DNA of 64,000 nt from Hetaerina americana (lineage: Eukaryota > Arthropoda > Insecta > Odonata > Calopterygidae): contig JAKTNV010000062.1 in NCBI GenBank assembly GCA_022747635.1, forward strand, positions 1,873,964 to 1,937,963, written 5' to 3'. Below, piece by piece: positions 44,562 to 56,868 of this stretch; position 1 is the first letter of the stretch, and every line of letters begins with the position of its first letter. The position numbers were made by a program, and so were the translations under genes. The notes below the pieces were generated by a model. The model worked only from the letters and a program-made list of their open reading frames with translations, was not told the origin of the DNA and ran no database searches.

Positions 44562-44640
44562 GATGGTGTGCTAACATCCCCCGCCAGACGCCCGTGAGTG
44601 GATGAGGGATGGGGGATGCATTATGTATATGTAGACGTAA
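44562..44640 (+). mobile_element. CR1/L2-like terminal tail
   Basis: Contains a CATCCCCCGCCAGACGCCC block, then a GGGGGATGCATTATGTATATG-type end with a GTAGACGTA tail; only the last 80 bp of the element are recognisable. Confidence 0.6.
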
Positions 44641-45439
44641 AAATAGCACATGTCCCTTCTCAGCCAGAAGGGACACGGGAGGGTTAAGGGTTTGGTAAGA
44701 TAACAGAGACCTCGAATTTCGGTCGAAATGTCCCTCAGATGGAATGCTTGAAGTGCCTTCGAGCACGGCGATTTCTCCTCGTTGAAATTACAGGTGTCCC
44801 ACAAACCGATGAACGACCCGCGATCCGAATCGCCCCATAGTGCCGGGAGGGGCGAGACCAGCCGAGGGGCGGAGGGGGCGAGGGGGGAAGACAAACGGCC
44901 GATCGCGCCATATCGGTTGGTTCTCGCGGAAACGCGTTGCTGGGATACTGTTTTCGCTCGGGTGGCCGCCGTAACGAAGGCGCTAAAATATTTAAGGACT
45001 AGCGCTTCAGACTACCTTTGGATACATTTTATTTGCTCCGTCTTTTGCCGAGGGAACGTGTTCCTCCGAGCTAAAGTTAAATTTACAAGTCCTCCCATTT
45101 GCACTTACGTGGTCTGCGGTCTTAAAAGCACTCAGGGAGTAGAGATGTTAACTAATTGGATTTATTTGGTCGCATGATATATTTCATAATGGTAAAGGTC
45201 CTTTGGACACAAATTATATGCGTAATTGTTTCATCAACATATACCAGCTAACACTTTTGCAATAAGAACAGAGACGGAAAATATTACAATTTCCAGTTTA
45301 AAAAGAAATTTTTATTGAGTGGACAATTGCACTTGAGTTTTTGTCTCTGTTATTATGGAGCGGTTCCACCAGATCACTCCTGAGTCTGCAATTGACGCTA
45401 GGGATTTCCATGCACGGTACGTCATCTTAATTATTTTTG
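44641..45439. other. Unannotated spacer with GC-rich patch
   Basis: 44800-44990 is GC- and CpG-rich (GGGAGGGGCGAGACCAGCCG region). The 131-codon frame at 44782-45177 shows no known domain. Confidence 0.3.
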
Positions 45440-45515
45440 GGCTGTGCTCGTCTGGTGTGGATGCACCCCCTGCCACACACCGTTCCAGTGAACTTCAGCG
45501 TTATCTAGATGTAGA
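45440..45515 (+). mobile_element. CR1/L2-like terminal tail
   Basis: Only the terminal block CACCCCCTGCCACACACCG and the TCTAGATGTAGATGTG tail remain. Confidence 0.55.
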
Positions 45516-46455
45516 TGTGTTCTTCCGTTGATGTCTCGAATCGTGCGAGTGAAAAATATTTCCTTGAATCCAACCTTTCAATTTCCATTTTGAATGTCTC
45601 CACTTGAGAGAAAATATTTCGGTCATGGTTCAATCAATTATTCCTTCCCATCGTCACCGTTTGAACCGAATTTCTTCTACTTTTCTTGAACTTTAAGTCA
45701 TTACTGTTATCTTCGTGTTACTTATGTCTCCAAGTCCAAAAAATTCTTCAGTTCAACCGAGACTAAAATAAAGGCTAGGGATAAATAAAATATAGAAAAA
45801 CCAAGTGACACTAACCTTTTATTTTAATGGACAACTACGAGCATCTGGGCTACATTTTATGTTTAAGACACTTATTGGAAAACTTGTGTGTTGACTTATA
45901 GTTTTAGAAAGAACTGGTTTGACTAGCAATTAATTTACTTTCGGATTTCCTTAGATTTCGCTCTCAGCCGACAGTCGTCGTTGAATGCGTTCGGAGTGGA
46001 CGCGCCTTCCGCGAACTCTTTTATTCATTACTTTTGGAATGCAAAGGGGAAATTGCTTCTTGATTTTTTTCATGGGACAAGACATGCAATAAAATAGGCA
46101 ATTGACATTTAAGTTGGATGTTATTATGCAGTTGCAGAACGATGGAAACATTGTAGAGAGGGGAGGAAGACAAGCCGCAATTGAAATATCACAGTAAACT
46201 ACTTCGCCTACCTTGAAGAGCCACTCATCAGGTTGTCCCTCCAGTTGTATGCGGTTTCCCGGTGACGATGATAATACTTCATTCATTTTTAAATTTCACA
46301 CAATCCATAAACATAAATCCTTAAATGTTATAAAGATCAAAATAATTCATCAAATGAGTGAAGTGGGTATCCATGCGTATACCCAACTCTTGAAATTCGG
46401 GATACAGTCTGATTTCAACTGAGTAGGCCGCCAGTTATACAGTCGAATGTTCATG
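45516..46455. other. Unannotated spacer
   Basis: No recognised feature; the frame at 45951-46286 (-) is without motif. Confidence 0.3.
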
Positions 46456-47007
46456 TTAATGAAATGGGTTGTAAGTTGATGATGATCTAGAATTAATATT
46501 ACTTAGATTTGATTTACCTCTTGTGGTGTAGTCATGGATGTTAGATCTTGATTGGCAAGTTTCTAGATTAACTTTCTCATGAATCAGAGCCTTAAAGATA
46601 GATAAACTAAGTACAGTCATGATTCCGTAACTAATAAAAAAAGGTTTGCAGAAATCACGTGGTGGAATATTAGCAAGAAAGTGAATAGCTCTCTCTTTTA
46701 GTGGTAAGATTGGTATAACGTGTTTTATGGAATGACCCCACAACTCAACACCATAATTCAAATGACATTGAAAGAAGGCATGGCAAAGTGTTAAACGATA
46801 CTCATTTGAAATGAGAAAGGTGACCTTTCTTAACATATAAACAGGCTTGCTCAGTTTATCACAGGTCTGACCGATGTGAGTCTCCCAGTTAAGTGTTTTA
46901 TGAATATAAATTCCTAGTATTTGAGCAGTTTCAATATCATTTATTTTTGATTTAAGACTGCACACGATGTGCAGAGTTTTAAAAATATTTTCGAAGAATC
47001 TCACCAT
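46456..47007 (-). pseudogene. Jockey/Kiri-like non-LTR RT C-terminal fragment
   Basis: An open 183-codon frame: AQILGIYIHKTLNWETHIGQ, TCDKLSKPVYMLRKVTFLIS, LCHAFFQCHLNYGVELWGHS, VIPILPLKERAIHFLANIPP, CKPFFISYGIMTVLSLSIFK and NIHDYTTRGKSNLS. This is the post-palm region (F-LGI--D-LNW--HI ... KL-K--Y-LRK ... HS-L-YG--LWG ... K-AIR ... IHNYNTR) of Jockey-superfamily elements. The palm FADD motif is upstream of the break and missing. No internal stop over 183 codons. Exact clade is inferred from wording, not computed. Confidence 0.8.
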
Positions 47008-48269
47008 ATCCGTATATCTTCATTCAACCTTCTTGGTATCCTTTAACTTATTTCTTTTTCCATTCCTTTTTTTTCATTCTACACTCACCAATCGTTCAAT
47101 AATACATTTTACCCAAAAATCCCTTCACATATTCAGGATCTAATCAAACTTCCATTTTCCAATAATTTTCATCATTTACCTCTTTAAATGCATATTCCTT
47201 AACGCCTCCTTGTCACTCATTCTATATCCAATTTCAAGCCTTCTACCCTCCGCCATGTCCGTATTTCCAAAACCCCTAGTCAAATACCAATTTGGTGAGT
47301 GGCAGAGGGTCCAAGCCACAGGTGGAACTGATTAGGGATAGGTGAGAGGAAGGGCGTTCGAAGGATAAGGTAAAGGGAGTAAAACATTTACTAAAAACCT
47401 CGAAAGAATGAGCAAAACCGTATATACATATGATGGCGGAAAACTTAGTTCCAAAAAAGTGTTAATTTCCCTCATCATAAAAGTTCTTTGGTATATCAAA
47501 AAGGAGGGAATAAAAATGCATCACATCCACTTGTACGGTCAATACACCACCTCAACCATATATACCTGTGTACAGGTCATACAGAAATGGAAAGCGAGAA
47601 GTGGGAAATTGTATTAATGGACATGCAACTCATGATCCCAGCCCCTAACGTTGTAGGTAGAAAAGGGAGGGCTCCAGGGCTCTTGGTATCGGATGGCGTG
47701 AACCCCCCCCTGTGGGGGGAATGGGGTTGTAAGGGGGAGCTCGAAAACACAACGAAACGCGGTGGCCACATTATTTAACAGTTGACCATATTATATTTCA
47801 CAACTCAGGTCTGGTAAAATTTTTTTCCCGAAGTCTCTGGAAAGTAAAATGTTGTAATAACTTAAGAAAACAGCGGCGAATCTGTAAATTCCATCGGAGT
47901 GATCTCCATCGTCCATCAGGAAGCGACCGATGGCTGACGGGAAAGGCCACTTGGACTGGTTTTCGTCGAAAAGGGAGGCTTGCGACCACTTCACTCTTTA
48001 CATTTCGACGAGGGAAACACCGTGGGAAGGAAATACGTGGATGGAGCCACATTGGACGCAGAAACATCTGGATGTGTCTCACAACGCGAGGGCCGGCGGT
48101 GTGGAGATAACCTCGCGAGGGCCGGCCAGAAAACCACCCTATGCGGCCTCCTACTTAAGGACAACATTTCCCGAAGAGTAACGGAGGGCTATTCGCGCGT
48201 CGAAGAAGACGGTGAGCCAAATACAAGAGGCATTGAGCAACGAAATGTAATTCTCCCGTTACATAAATA
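47008..48269. other. Unannotated region
   Basis: No gene recognised. A C/G homopolymer pair lies at 47706-47722. GCGAGGGCCGGC occurs twice at 48086 and 48114 as a short direct repeat. Overlapping frames on both strands at 47.8-48.25 kb lack motifs. Confidence 0.3.
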
Positions 48270-48345
48270 GTTCTACATCTACATGCTCTAAAAGCCCGAA
48301 AGCCTATGCAAGGATGTGTGGCGGGGAGTGTTAGGTCGCCAGGCA
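48270..48345 (-). mobile_element. CR1/L2-like terminal tail
   Basis: Minus strand: GGCGACCTAACACTCCCCGC, GGGCTTTTAGAGCATGTAGA and TGTAGAAC tail. Possibly the end of the element whose RT part is at 48770-48990, with a shortened UTR. Confidence 0.6.
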
Positions 48346-48769
48346 TGAATGCACAATCATTACAGCTCTACTGAAATATCAGTTTGTTCGTGCACTGGAT
48401 GAAATTTAGTGACACGGGAGAATAACCAATCGGAGAATATATTCATATCATGTGGATGCAATGTTATAAAGATTGGTCTATTTAAAACTCACCGGGATAT
48501 ATACAAAATGCAGGTGGTATTCGCTCCTGTACATGCCCTAGTAGTACTAATTATCTCCTTCGCGCCTAAGATCAAATATCTTTTGATCTCTGATGGCACG
48601 AGGAAAAAACGACATTTTAATTCTATGCGTTCTGCCATTTACGAGTAGAATCCTGACTTTAAGTTCGATACATAGCTTACAACAGGGACTCTGAGCCTGT
48701 AACATGCGTTTAACATCCTCGAATCCTAGTGACCTTCCTCAAATTCACACGATAAATTTATCCTTTATG
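48346..48769. other. Unannotated spacer
   Basis: Lies between the CR1-like tail and RT remnant; may include decayed UTR, but no match is clear. Confidence 0.35.
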
Positions 48770-48995
48770 TAAGCCTACGGTAAATTGGTGGCTCCCAATA
48801 CTTCCAATGGTGCCGTGGTGACACTGCTACCTTGTACATTAAACAACTTGTCACAAACCTAGCTGCTCTACGTTGCACTCGACCTAGTTCCAAAATTAGG
48901 CCTAGTTCATAATGATCCCATACACTCGCGGCATACTCAAATGTGGGGCCTATATAACTTGTAATGACAAAGCTCCTGGAGCCTTTCGTCACAAT
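48770..48995 (-). pseudogene. CR1/L2-like RT C-terminal remnant
   Basis: The minus-strand frame carries SYIGPTFEYAASVWDHYELG followed by ELGRVQRRAARFVTS, equivalent to the LVTPHLEYACSVWDP and IEKVQRRAARFVKN blocks at 4860-4970. A frameshift follows. Confidence 0.75.
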
Positions 48996-49001
48996 TCCCA
49001 A

Positions 49002-49579
49002 GTACCCTTTTTATTAATCCTAAATCTTTATTTGCCATTCCGTAAATTTCACTTGCATGTTTTCCCCTTTGGGCATATCCTTAGTTATCCCTGCGCCAAA
49101 GCATTTTACCGATTCCACTTTTGTTATGTTGGTTCCCTGTGTGATATGTTATCGCTTTTGGAATTGCTATTTAGCCGCCAAAGAGACTGCAGCGAAATAC
49201 TATTCTTCATGAAGTTATCGAAACGCATTTCTTCAAATTTTATTCCAGCTCCCATATCTCGCACCACTTAGGTTCGCACGGAGGTCGTCGGATAATGATT
49301 TCCTCTCCTCATGACTCGATATGGGTCCCATACGTATGTCACTGCATCGGCAGAAAACAGATTAAGTTTAATGGAAACCTGAACCTATTCTTTGAGAGTG
49401 GTGATTTGAAAATTTTTTTTTAAGCCGGAAATGTTGCTCCGTATTATTTATTGCTTAAATCATGCCTGTCTTAAAGAGTGCCGATTAGGGAGAAAAAGAA
49501 GGAAACGCTCCTTATATATATTGATGACATCGGTTCAGTTTGCCTAAAATTTACCCAGCATACTAAACCTGTATTTTAA
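49002..49579. other. Unannotated spacer
   Basis: No recognised feature. Confidence 0.35.
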
Positions 49580-49712
49580 TTTACGGTAAACTAGTGGCTC
49601 CCATCATAGTTCTTTCAATAGTATCGAGACACTACTACGTTATTCATGAACAACTTTTCACAAACCTATCCGCTTCACGTCGGACTCGGCCCAGAAAGCC
49701 TCCAATCGGAGG
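49580..49712 (-). mobile_element. CR1/L2-like fragment
   Basis: Nucleotide match, on the minus strand, to 48780-48905 (GGTTTGTGA-AAGTTGTT, CATTGAAGG-like spacing, GGGAGCCACTAGTTTACCGT), with no open frame. Confidence 0.6.
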
Positions 49713-50829
49713 TAGGGTAAGACAGGGCACCGTCCAATTATGAGCATAAATAATATTCAGTTGCTCACACTCATTTGTTCAGATTCATTTATTGTTCCTT
49801 GCGCTGAGGTCTTTAATTATTTCCTCCTCGATATTCAACCTGAGCCTTCCTCTGCAATATCACCATCACGTGTTTTCTCCCACTCCTACCCATTCAAACA
49901 GCCTACGGTTTCTTAAGCTGACTATTTACGTATATACCTTTAGTATTTTCTTCTCCTGCTAGGCAGTATTATCCTAGGCAGTATTGCCTACTGTCTAGTA
50001 GGCATTGCCTACTAGTCAGTAGGCAATGATCTGCAGTCGATGTAAGGGGGCGGCAATCTTTGAATACGACTAAGAAAGGACAAACTGGAACAAGTGAAGG
50101 ATACAAGAGATTTCGGTGAGAGGCAGATCGCACCCGATGGGAAAAGCAGGACAAGGAATCGGGAAGCAAAATACGATAGTAAATGGAAAAGGAGGCTTAT
50201 CCTCGGCACGGTATTAGCACAGACATAAGGGCGATTAATCGTAATTTGCATAATGATTCCACCAATGTACTCGGGGATGTGAGACATAATTGAGTGAAGC
50301 GGCATAAGAGAAGTTTGGAAACGATTGAAATGGGGCGATGCCGGAGAAGAATGCTGAAAATGAACTGAATGGAGGGGGAAGCAGAGGAGGCACTTTGATC
50401 GCATTTGGGGGGGAAACTTTTAAGGAGGACGATAAGAAATGGAATGAAGCTAATTGGAGACGTCCTGAGGCAGGATGGCTTACTTAAGACCAAAATGGAG
50501 GGAGATGTGGAGGAGAATAATTAATGCGGAGAGGAAGGTCAAGGGTGGATTTCGGGAAGCAGGCGGTGGATATCGGGAGTGCGATGAGCTGTATGATTGA
50601 GTGTCAGGAGAGTCAGGGATGCAGTCTGGAGAATTCGAAAACAAACCAATCTTTTAATTAGATGATGAGTTATGACGTTCCTCCGTCTTTCTCCTCATTC
50701 CTTCCCCAGGAGATCTTAAACAGGAAGCGAAGTTGCTCGGCTCGCTCCTCTCAAATATACACGAAGAATCGTCTTATTCGCTTCAGTTTTTAAAACCCTG
50801 TCATCATTCCATGAAAACTCACCCCAATG
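49713..50829. other. Unannotated region with a 39-bp palindrome
   Basis: 49986-50024 is an almost perfect palindrome of GCCTACTG and AGTAGGC blocks with three symmetric A/T mismatches, able to form a short cruciform. The rest is purine-rich on the plus strand without recognised genes. Confidence 0.4.
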
Positions 50830-51720
50830 TCGTGCAATTCCCTCTTTCATCCCCCAAGCAGACGGCGAATCAACTCCGCGCGCGGGGCCGCTCTCTCCCC
50901 CGCGGTCGTAATTACGTCCTCCTCGACCATCCCCTCTCCGCCTTTTCTCTTCTCCTCGACTTCGTGATAACGAGGATGAGAGCGAATGAAGGCACTTGAA
51001 AGCCAAGAAGGGATTCGGAGGGAGAGGGGGGGGGGTGGGAATAAGACCGAGGAACACTTGGATGAGAATTAAGCCCCCGGGTGTGGAGGTGTTGGGAGGC
51101 GAAGCGGTTGAGAGAGGGAGGGTTTTGCCTTGGCCTTCCCTCCCGTAGCCCCCCCAGCCCCTCATTACACCCCCTACACACACTCACGGTGGCTCCCCTC
51201 CGGCCATGCATCCCTCGAGGGCTCACACGGGCCGCGTGATGAATGGATCCCACGCGAGGGCGTCCGGTTAGCGTGGTCCCCTCCCCCTTCCTTCGCTAGG
51301 GGGGAGGGGAGGGAAGGGGAAAAGGAGGATTGAGCGTGACGTGACGCCGTATCCCCCACCGCTCCCCGAGTTAATGGCTCAACCCCCCCACATCCCCCTT
51401 CAGGCGTCGTCTCGCATTTTCACTTGCCCCTCGGCCCCACCACCCCTTCTCCTAGGGGGAGTGCGGGGGGGGCTTTGATAGGGGTCCTGCGGAGAGCGGC
51501 AGGGTTAAGCAGGCATCAAAATTAGTGCCCCCCCCCGTCGTAGCAGGGAGGGAGGACGTGGCGGCGGACGGCGGGGCGGGGTGGAAGGAGGCGCGAAGGG
51601 GTTTTTCGGCGGGGTTGGAATGGTAAGGGTGAAGCAATTTGAATGATGGGAGGCGGTTGAAGAAGAATGATGCTCTGCTAATGAAAGCCACCGACGAGAG
51701 GGTCATCGCTCGCTTGCTTT
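50830..51720. other. GC-rich region with G- and C-homopolymer runs
   Basis: CpG-rich and skewed, with many runs of 4-10 G or C (for example 51024-51036, 51296-51320, 51460-51475, 51526-51535) that could form G-quadruplexes. The open frames on both strands are compositional. No exon recognised. Confidence 0.4.
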
Positions 51721-54241
51721 TATTTATAAAACGACATCCGACGGATGAATAATGGTGGCGGGGGGAGGGGAGGACCTATCCCCTGGACGGCAAAAGGCGA
51801 CGAATGTCTTTTCCTGAGAATGCGACGAGAATGGAAACAACATAATGAAAGGCGCGAGAACCGTAGATGATGACATAGCGGTGATAAATAAATTTTAGTT
51901 CGGGGATGGAGGGGAAAACAATAGTTCATGTGGTTCTCCTCTCCTGGTTTCTGGTGTTGGAAAAAAAACATAAAAGCTTTGTAGAATATCGTAAAACTAA
52001 GAAATATTGGAGGCGTTAACACTTTTGCGGGTGAAAGGAGAAAGCGAGGGGAATCGGGAGAGACGTGGGGAGAATGGTGGCAGAACAATACCTGTCGTAT
52101 GACGGAGTATGCCTGTTAAGGATAATGTCAGGGTTTTGGGAAATTTAGGGCAACTTTAGGCACTAAATTTCTCTAAATTGCTCTAAATATCAGGGAATCT
52201 AGCGAAAAAAGTGCCAGTTCATTCCGAAATCAAGTGCAAGTGCTCCGTGGTTAATGAATTTATAATGAATCCATCCCACATGGCTACGGATTTCATGCTG
52301 AGGGATGTCGCGAATACGCAGCCGAATTTCAGAGAGCGCAACAAAGATACCGGCAGAAAAATCAGAAAATTGCGACCATGGCAACGATCCTGGAGGCGAT
52401 AAAAGCGATCGGTCAACATTTCTTTGATTTAACTTCTGCGCTCTGAAAGTGCCACTTGAAAAAATAAGGGACATTATATTTCCCCCGATTTAAAACTATT
52501 ATTGAAAATGTCGAAACCGTTTGAATTTGAATGATTTTTCAGAAAATGGATTCCTTGCTCGGTGCATAAGAAAGTAAATAGAGAGTCCTATGTATGATGA
52601 CTATCGCTATAGATTGGATGTCCACCACCTAATATCATCTAATGAGGCTGAATAAAACGATAAATTAACACAAATAGAGAGAATTATTTAAAAAATAGAA
52701 TGCTTTCAGCTCATAAATTGGCTTTTATTACCAGTGTCTACGAAGTGTAAACCCCACTTTACGTCACAAAATTATTTTTATCAATATGTTGGAATTTGGT
52801 CCCAAAATGCGTAGCTTTTGCCTTTTAATTTCGTAAAATATACAAAGTGGACCATCGGAAGGTAATTATGAAGAAAACAGACGATAAACAAAGCTTTCCT
52901 GACAAACTGAATAACGCATCAAAACAATTGCCAAACGTATTTCAGCCAAATCACCGTTTTTCTCTTAGCGAGGAGAGAGAGTGAGCCCAAAATAATATTT
53001 CGATATTATAATTACTTTTACCTCTCGAGGTCACGTGGAAACCAATACAAATAAAAGCAAATGCACAATATTATGATAAATATTAGTCTGAAAAACGAGC
53101 ATTCAAAATCGTGTTTTTTTAACGGCAGTATTGCCCATTAGATGTCATACGTTTAGCACAAATTATGGGAATAGTAAATTCGGAATCGTGGGTGTAAAGA
53201 ATACTGGAAATGGATGAGTTTGTATTCGCAGACGCTTTGGGAAAATATGAAGAATCGCGGTGGCACGGCGCCATCCGAGGTGAGGGCAAAGCCACTTTAT
53301 GAACAGAGATGAGGCAAACATGAATTCAAAAATGAAATCTGCCGACATTAGTTGCGTAATTTATCGATGAAGTTTGCCCCCCCTTAAATTGTGTTTCGAT
53401 CTTTTTCAGATCCGTCAGAGATCAATGCGCCCTCGACGTTAATATCGGTGAAGTGTGTACTTAATGAGTCCGAATCATTGAAGTGTTCATTCCGCAGTCT
53501 CGCGGCTCCTCATTTCTACAATCCGATATTGACGTCCGAGGATTCAGGGGCGTTTTCAGCTAAATGCAGTGCGATATGCATTAACAAGGAGATTACAAAA
53601 TTACATTGTGGAGGATTACCTTTTGTACTGAGTACCTCATTGAAGAAGCGTCATACATGTCGCTTTTGGGTTTCATCCAGACTTATTTCCCTTCTCCAGT
53701 GAGTGCGGTCCATATTTATATTCAACGGCTACATGTCCATCACGAGTAATCGGGTTTCCAACATTTTCCACTCTTCTAACGTAATAGACGAGCATTAGAA
53801 TGAGTAACAGACGACTAATTAGAATGAAAAAAAGGCGCTAACGTCAGTATTAATGTATTACACAACTCAATTGAACTATCGCAGTTAAGCTTCAAAATTG
53901 ACTGGACGTGGTTCTAAATACCAAAGTATCATTATCGAGGTGATTTATGCGGGGGATAGAGAGCACTTGTAGGCCATGTTATTGTCGGTGGAGAGAGGGA
54001 ATGAAATGACGAGGCTTGGCGGAATGAATGAGAAGGAGGGAGTGGAGGCATTGCATAATTTAAGCAACTGTGTGGGGAGAGGGGATTACGCTTCAACCCT
54101 CTCTTTGCCATTCCCTTCAAAAGGCCTCTTCAATGCACTCCCAAACACCCTCCCAACCACCCACAGTGTTATCGCAAATGAGTGCTCGCAAACCCCTGAA
54201 TTGCTAATTTGGACATTTTACCTTTAAAACTAGATCTTGGA
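51721..54241. other. Unannotated region
   Basis: No TE or gene recognised. Short frames (for example 53391-53702 on +) have no domain I know. Confidence 0.3.
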
Positions 54242-55340
54242 TTACAAAACGTTGTTCATCTCTGTGTACTTTCTTCCGCCCTTCATCCCATCCAGCATCC
54301 TTATCCTGTTCCTTACCTTTCCTCGCTTGCCCAACATTCTCCCCTCTGTCACAGTTTTCATCTTCTCACTGCTTATTAATAGGGCCTTCATCCACTTTTC
54401 CTGCCTCCTGAGGATTTCTCCCAACAAACCCCTCTATCCTCCCCTTTCACCCTACCTACCAATTCCTCATTTGTTTTCTTCTCTGTCCATTTCACCATCT
54501 CCATCCTTCTCCACACCCACATTTCAAAAGCCTCCAATCTACGTCTATCCTTCTGCTTCAATGACCATATAAGCACCAAATATAACTGCGCTACATATCA
54601 AAGTTTTAAGGAGTCTTTTTCCAACATCCTTATTTAATGCCCCTGTCATCAATTCTTTCCTTGTGGAAGCTTCTTTGCCTAGAGCAGTTCTTCTTCGCAT
54701 ATCTTCGCACCTCGTTTACCGCTGTGGTCTATAACTCTGCTAAGATAAGTTAACTGTTCCACCTATTCTAGTTTATAACTCCTATAGAAACCTTTAGCTA
54801 AACCTTTCTCTTTCGCGAAACAGGTAATATCTTTAATTTTGATACATTTATCCTCGTCTCATTCCTACTGAGCTGACTGTTAAATGAGCTCAGCAAATCT
54901 TGCGACCTCTTTAGCTTACTAAAAAACTTAAGCTCCATCATCAGCATACTTGATATTACGAATTCCCCGCCCACTTTCCTTCCTACCTCCAGTTCTTCCC
55001 ATGCCTCCTTAATCATTTCCTCTACATACAGGTTGAACAGCAACAGTGATAATGGGCAACCCTGCCTTACATCTCTTCCTAACACTGCCCATCCGGACTC
55101 CCCGTTCCCCACTCGCACCTGAGCAGTCTGAGACATGTACAGGTTGCGGATTAGCCTCATATCACTCCAATCTATTCCTGTTTCCTTTAAAAATTCTCTA
55201 AGTCTTCCTAATATCTTCCTTTCTTCCTTCTTAATTCTTCCTAAATTCGTCCTTTCTTCTTCCAAGCCTTTCCGAAATCTACGAAACAGACAAATACATT
55301 CTGATTGTATTCTATTTAAGTGATCTCAGCACTGCTATGA
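54242..55340 (-). mobile_element. RTE-d: 5'-truncated RTE-clade element
   Basis: Minus-strand copy covering the RT palm to the C-terminus, more diverged than copies a-c. Frames give CRLFRRFRKG-like motif A remains near 55290, MSQTAQVRVGNGESGWAVL, GRDVRQGCPLSLLLFNLYVE, EELEVGRKVGGEFV, a destroyed FADD region (SSMLMMELKF), RRLEAFEMWVWRRMEMVKW, and a C-terminal EKMKTVTEGRMLGKRGK. A run of AAGGAAGAA-like imprecise repeats (55185-55265) replaces the segment between motif A and ETGIDW. Confidence 0.8.
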
Positions 55341-56180
55341 CAACACGCTTGTCTCCTCTTCCTAATCCTAAAGTGACCTCATTGATTATCCCAAGTACCA
55401 CTTTTACTTTGTGCAAAACGGGACTTACGAGCTTGTGTTGTTCTCATGTATGGCAGCTGTTTTCTTTTTGAGATGAGAACGAACACTTATCTGATGAAAT
55501 ATTCCAGACAAATTTCTCTCTTATAAACGCTACGAATCAGCCCATAAAAAACTTAGCTTTCCAAGCTTTCTAAAATCCTCACGGAACTTTGCTTGAATGT
55601 AATACACCCCCAGGGCGTAAACTTTAAACTCTCTCAATGCTACTTTGGTAACGAAACAAGTTGAGGAAGCCAAGGTTGGTTTATTTTTTGATACATCGTG
55701 CCATTAAATAGACTTGTTTATACTTTTAACATAGAAATAGAAATTCGTGCCAGATGTAATATATATTAGAAGGTGATACGGGATTAATGTTAAATGGGTG
55801 CTTTTAAGAGGAAATGGGATAGCAACTCTGATAGAAATGCAGCGTTGGTCAGTTCTTCCACACTGAATAAATTTTTTATTTATTATCGCAATTATTGCGT
55901 GGGGAAAATTAATCACCATTTTGATTTTTTTTTGGCGGTACACTGATCACGTGTTGCGCTGTATATTGCGTTAATCTATCAGGTTGGTTCCGTGCCTCGG
56001 TGTTTATTACCGCCGAGTTGTAATCGGTCTGACGCCATATTTGACAAGTGTGCGCCGAATCAGATGTGCGAACGGTCATCGTGTCGGAGGACCTCATGCG
56101 TGACGCCGGAGAATATTTGGACGACTTATGTCTTAAAGGGGTCACCGCTTTTCTTTAGCAATGCATACAAGGTCATCGCA
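55341..56180. other. Unannotated spacer
   Basis: No recognised feature; frames at 55909-56145 (-) and 55992-56186 (+) are without motif. Confidence 0.3.
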
Positions 56181-56392
56181 GGGTAGATCCATAGGCGGGT
56201 TCAATAAATAACTGGAATTTGAGTTATTTGAAAAGAATTACATTTATTCATCGGCATCAATGTTATCCCCTTCGAAGTATTGCCCCTTAGATATTACACA
56301 GTTATGCCGGCAGAAATGTTTCAATTCTCGAAGCATTTCTGGAACTCGGGACGCAATAAATTCCACATGAATCCTATCTTTTTAGAGAGCAA
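56181..56392 (-). mobile_element. Mariner-6: mariner 3' terminal fragment
   Basis: The minus-strand frame ends FIASRVPEMLRELKHFCRHN then CVISKGQYFEGDNIDADE before a stop, followed by TTCCAGTTATTTATTGAACC, a typical mariner 3' terminal sequence. The C-x(n)-G-x-YFEGD ending is the hallmark of mariner transposase C-termini. The remainder is missing. Confidence 0.65.
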
Positions 56393-56565
56393 TGGGTTAC
56401 GGTGGTAATCACGACAGAGTCATGGAGGAATTGCAAAAATATTTCCACTAACCTCAACCAATTCCAGTCACACTCTTCACCTTCTCCATATATAAAACAA
56501 ACTTTGACAGCAACAAACAATATAAGAACACATAAAAAGATCACTCACGCGTTATTTCTTGATCA

Positions 56566-56593
56566 TTTCGACGGAATTTAGCTCCGTCTTCCT
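56566..56593 (-). other. PLE terminal hairpin motif, family F1
   Basis: Minus strand: GAGGAAGACGGA, loop GCTAAAT, TCCGTC, then GAAATGATCAAGAAATAACG and GTGAGTG. The loop differs from the 61478 copy while the stem is identical. No PLE coding sequence nearby, so this is an isolated terminal fragment (about 56480-56600). Confidence 0.65.
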
Positions 56594-56689
56594 CGGAAGA
56601 AACAGTGCCACTTACGTACTATATCGTGAACAGTAGTACTCATATATTCTAAACTCGTGTATATATATATATACAGGAAATATGCAGAA

Positions 56690-56868
56690 AATTTCCAGCG
56701 GGCGTACGGGGAATGGGAGCAACGTTATACTAAGTGTGTAGCAGCTCAAGGAGCATACTTTGAAGATTATTAAGTCGATGTAAGTATATCGTCAATAAAA
56801 TTCTTGTAAAAAAATCAGTCCTACCACTTTTGTGTGCGACCCTGTATATATATATGCATATACACACC
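56690..56868 (+). mobile_element. Mariner-7: mariner C-terminal and 3' end fragment
   Basis: A short frame NMQKIFQRAYGEWEQRYTK / CVAAQGAYFEDY ends in a stop (mariner C-terminus). AATCAGTCCTACCACTTTTG and TGTGCGACCCTGTA follow as a probable right terminal repeat. It ends at the left TIR of mariner-3. Confidence 0.65.
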
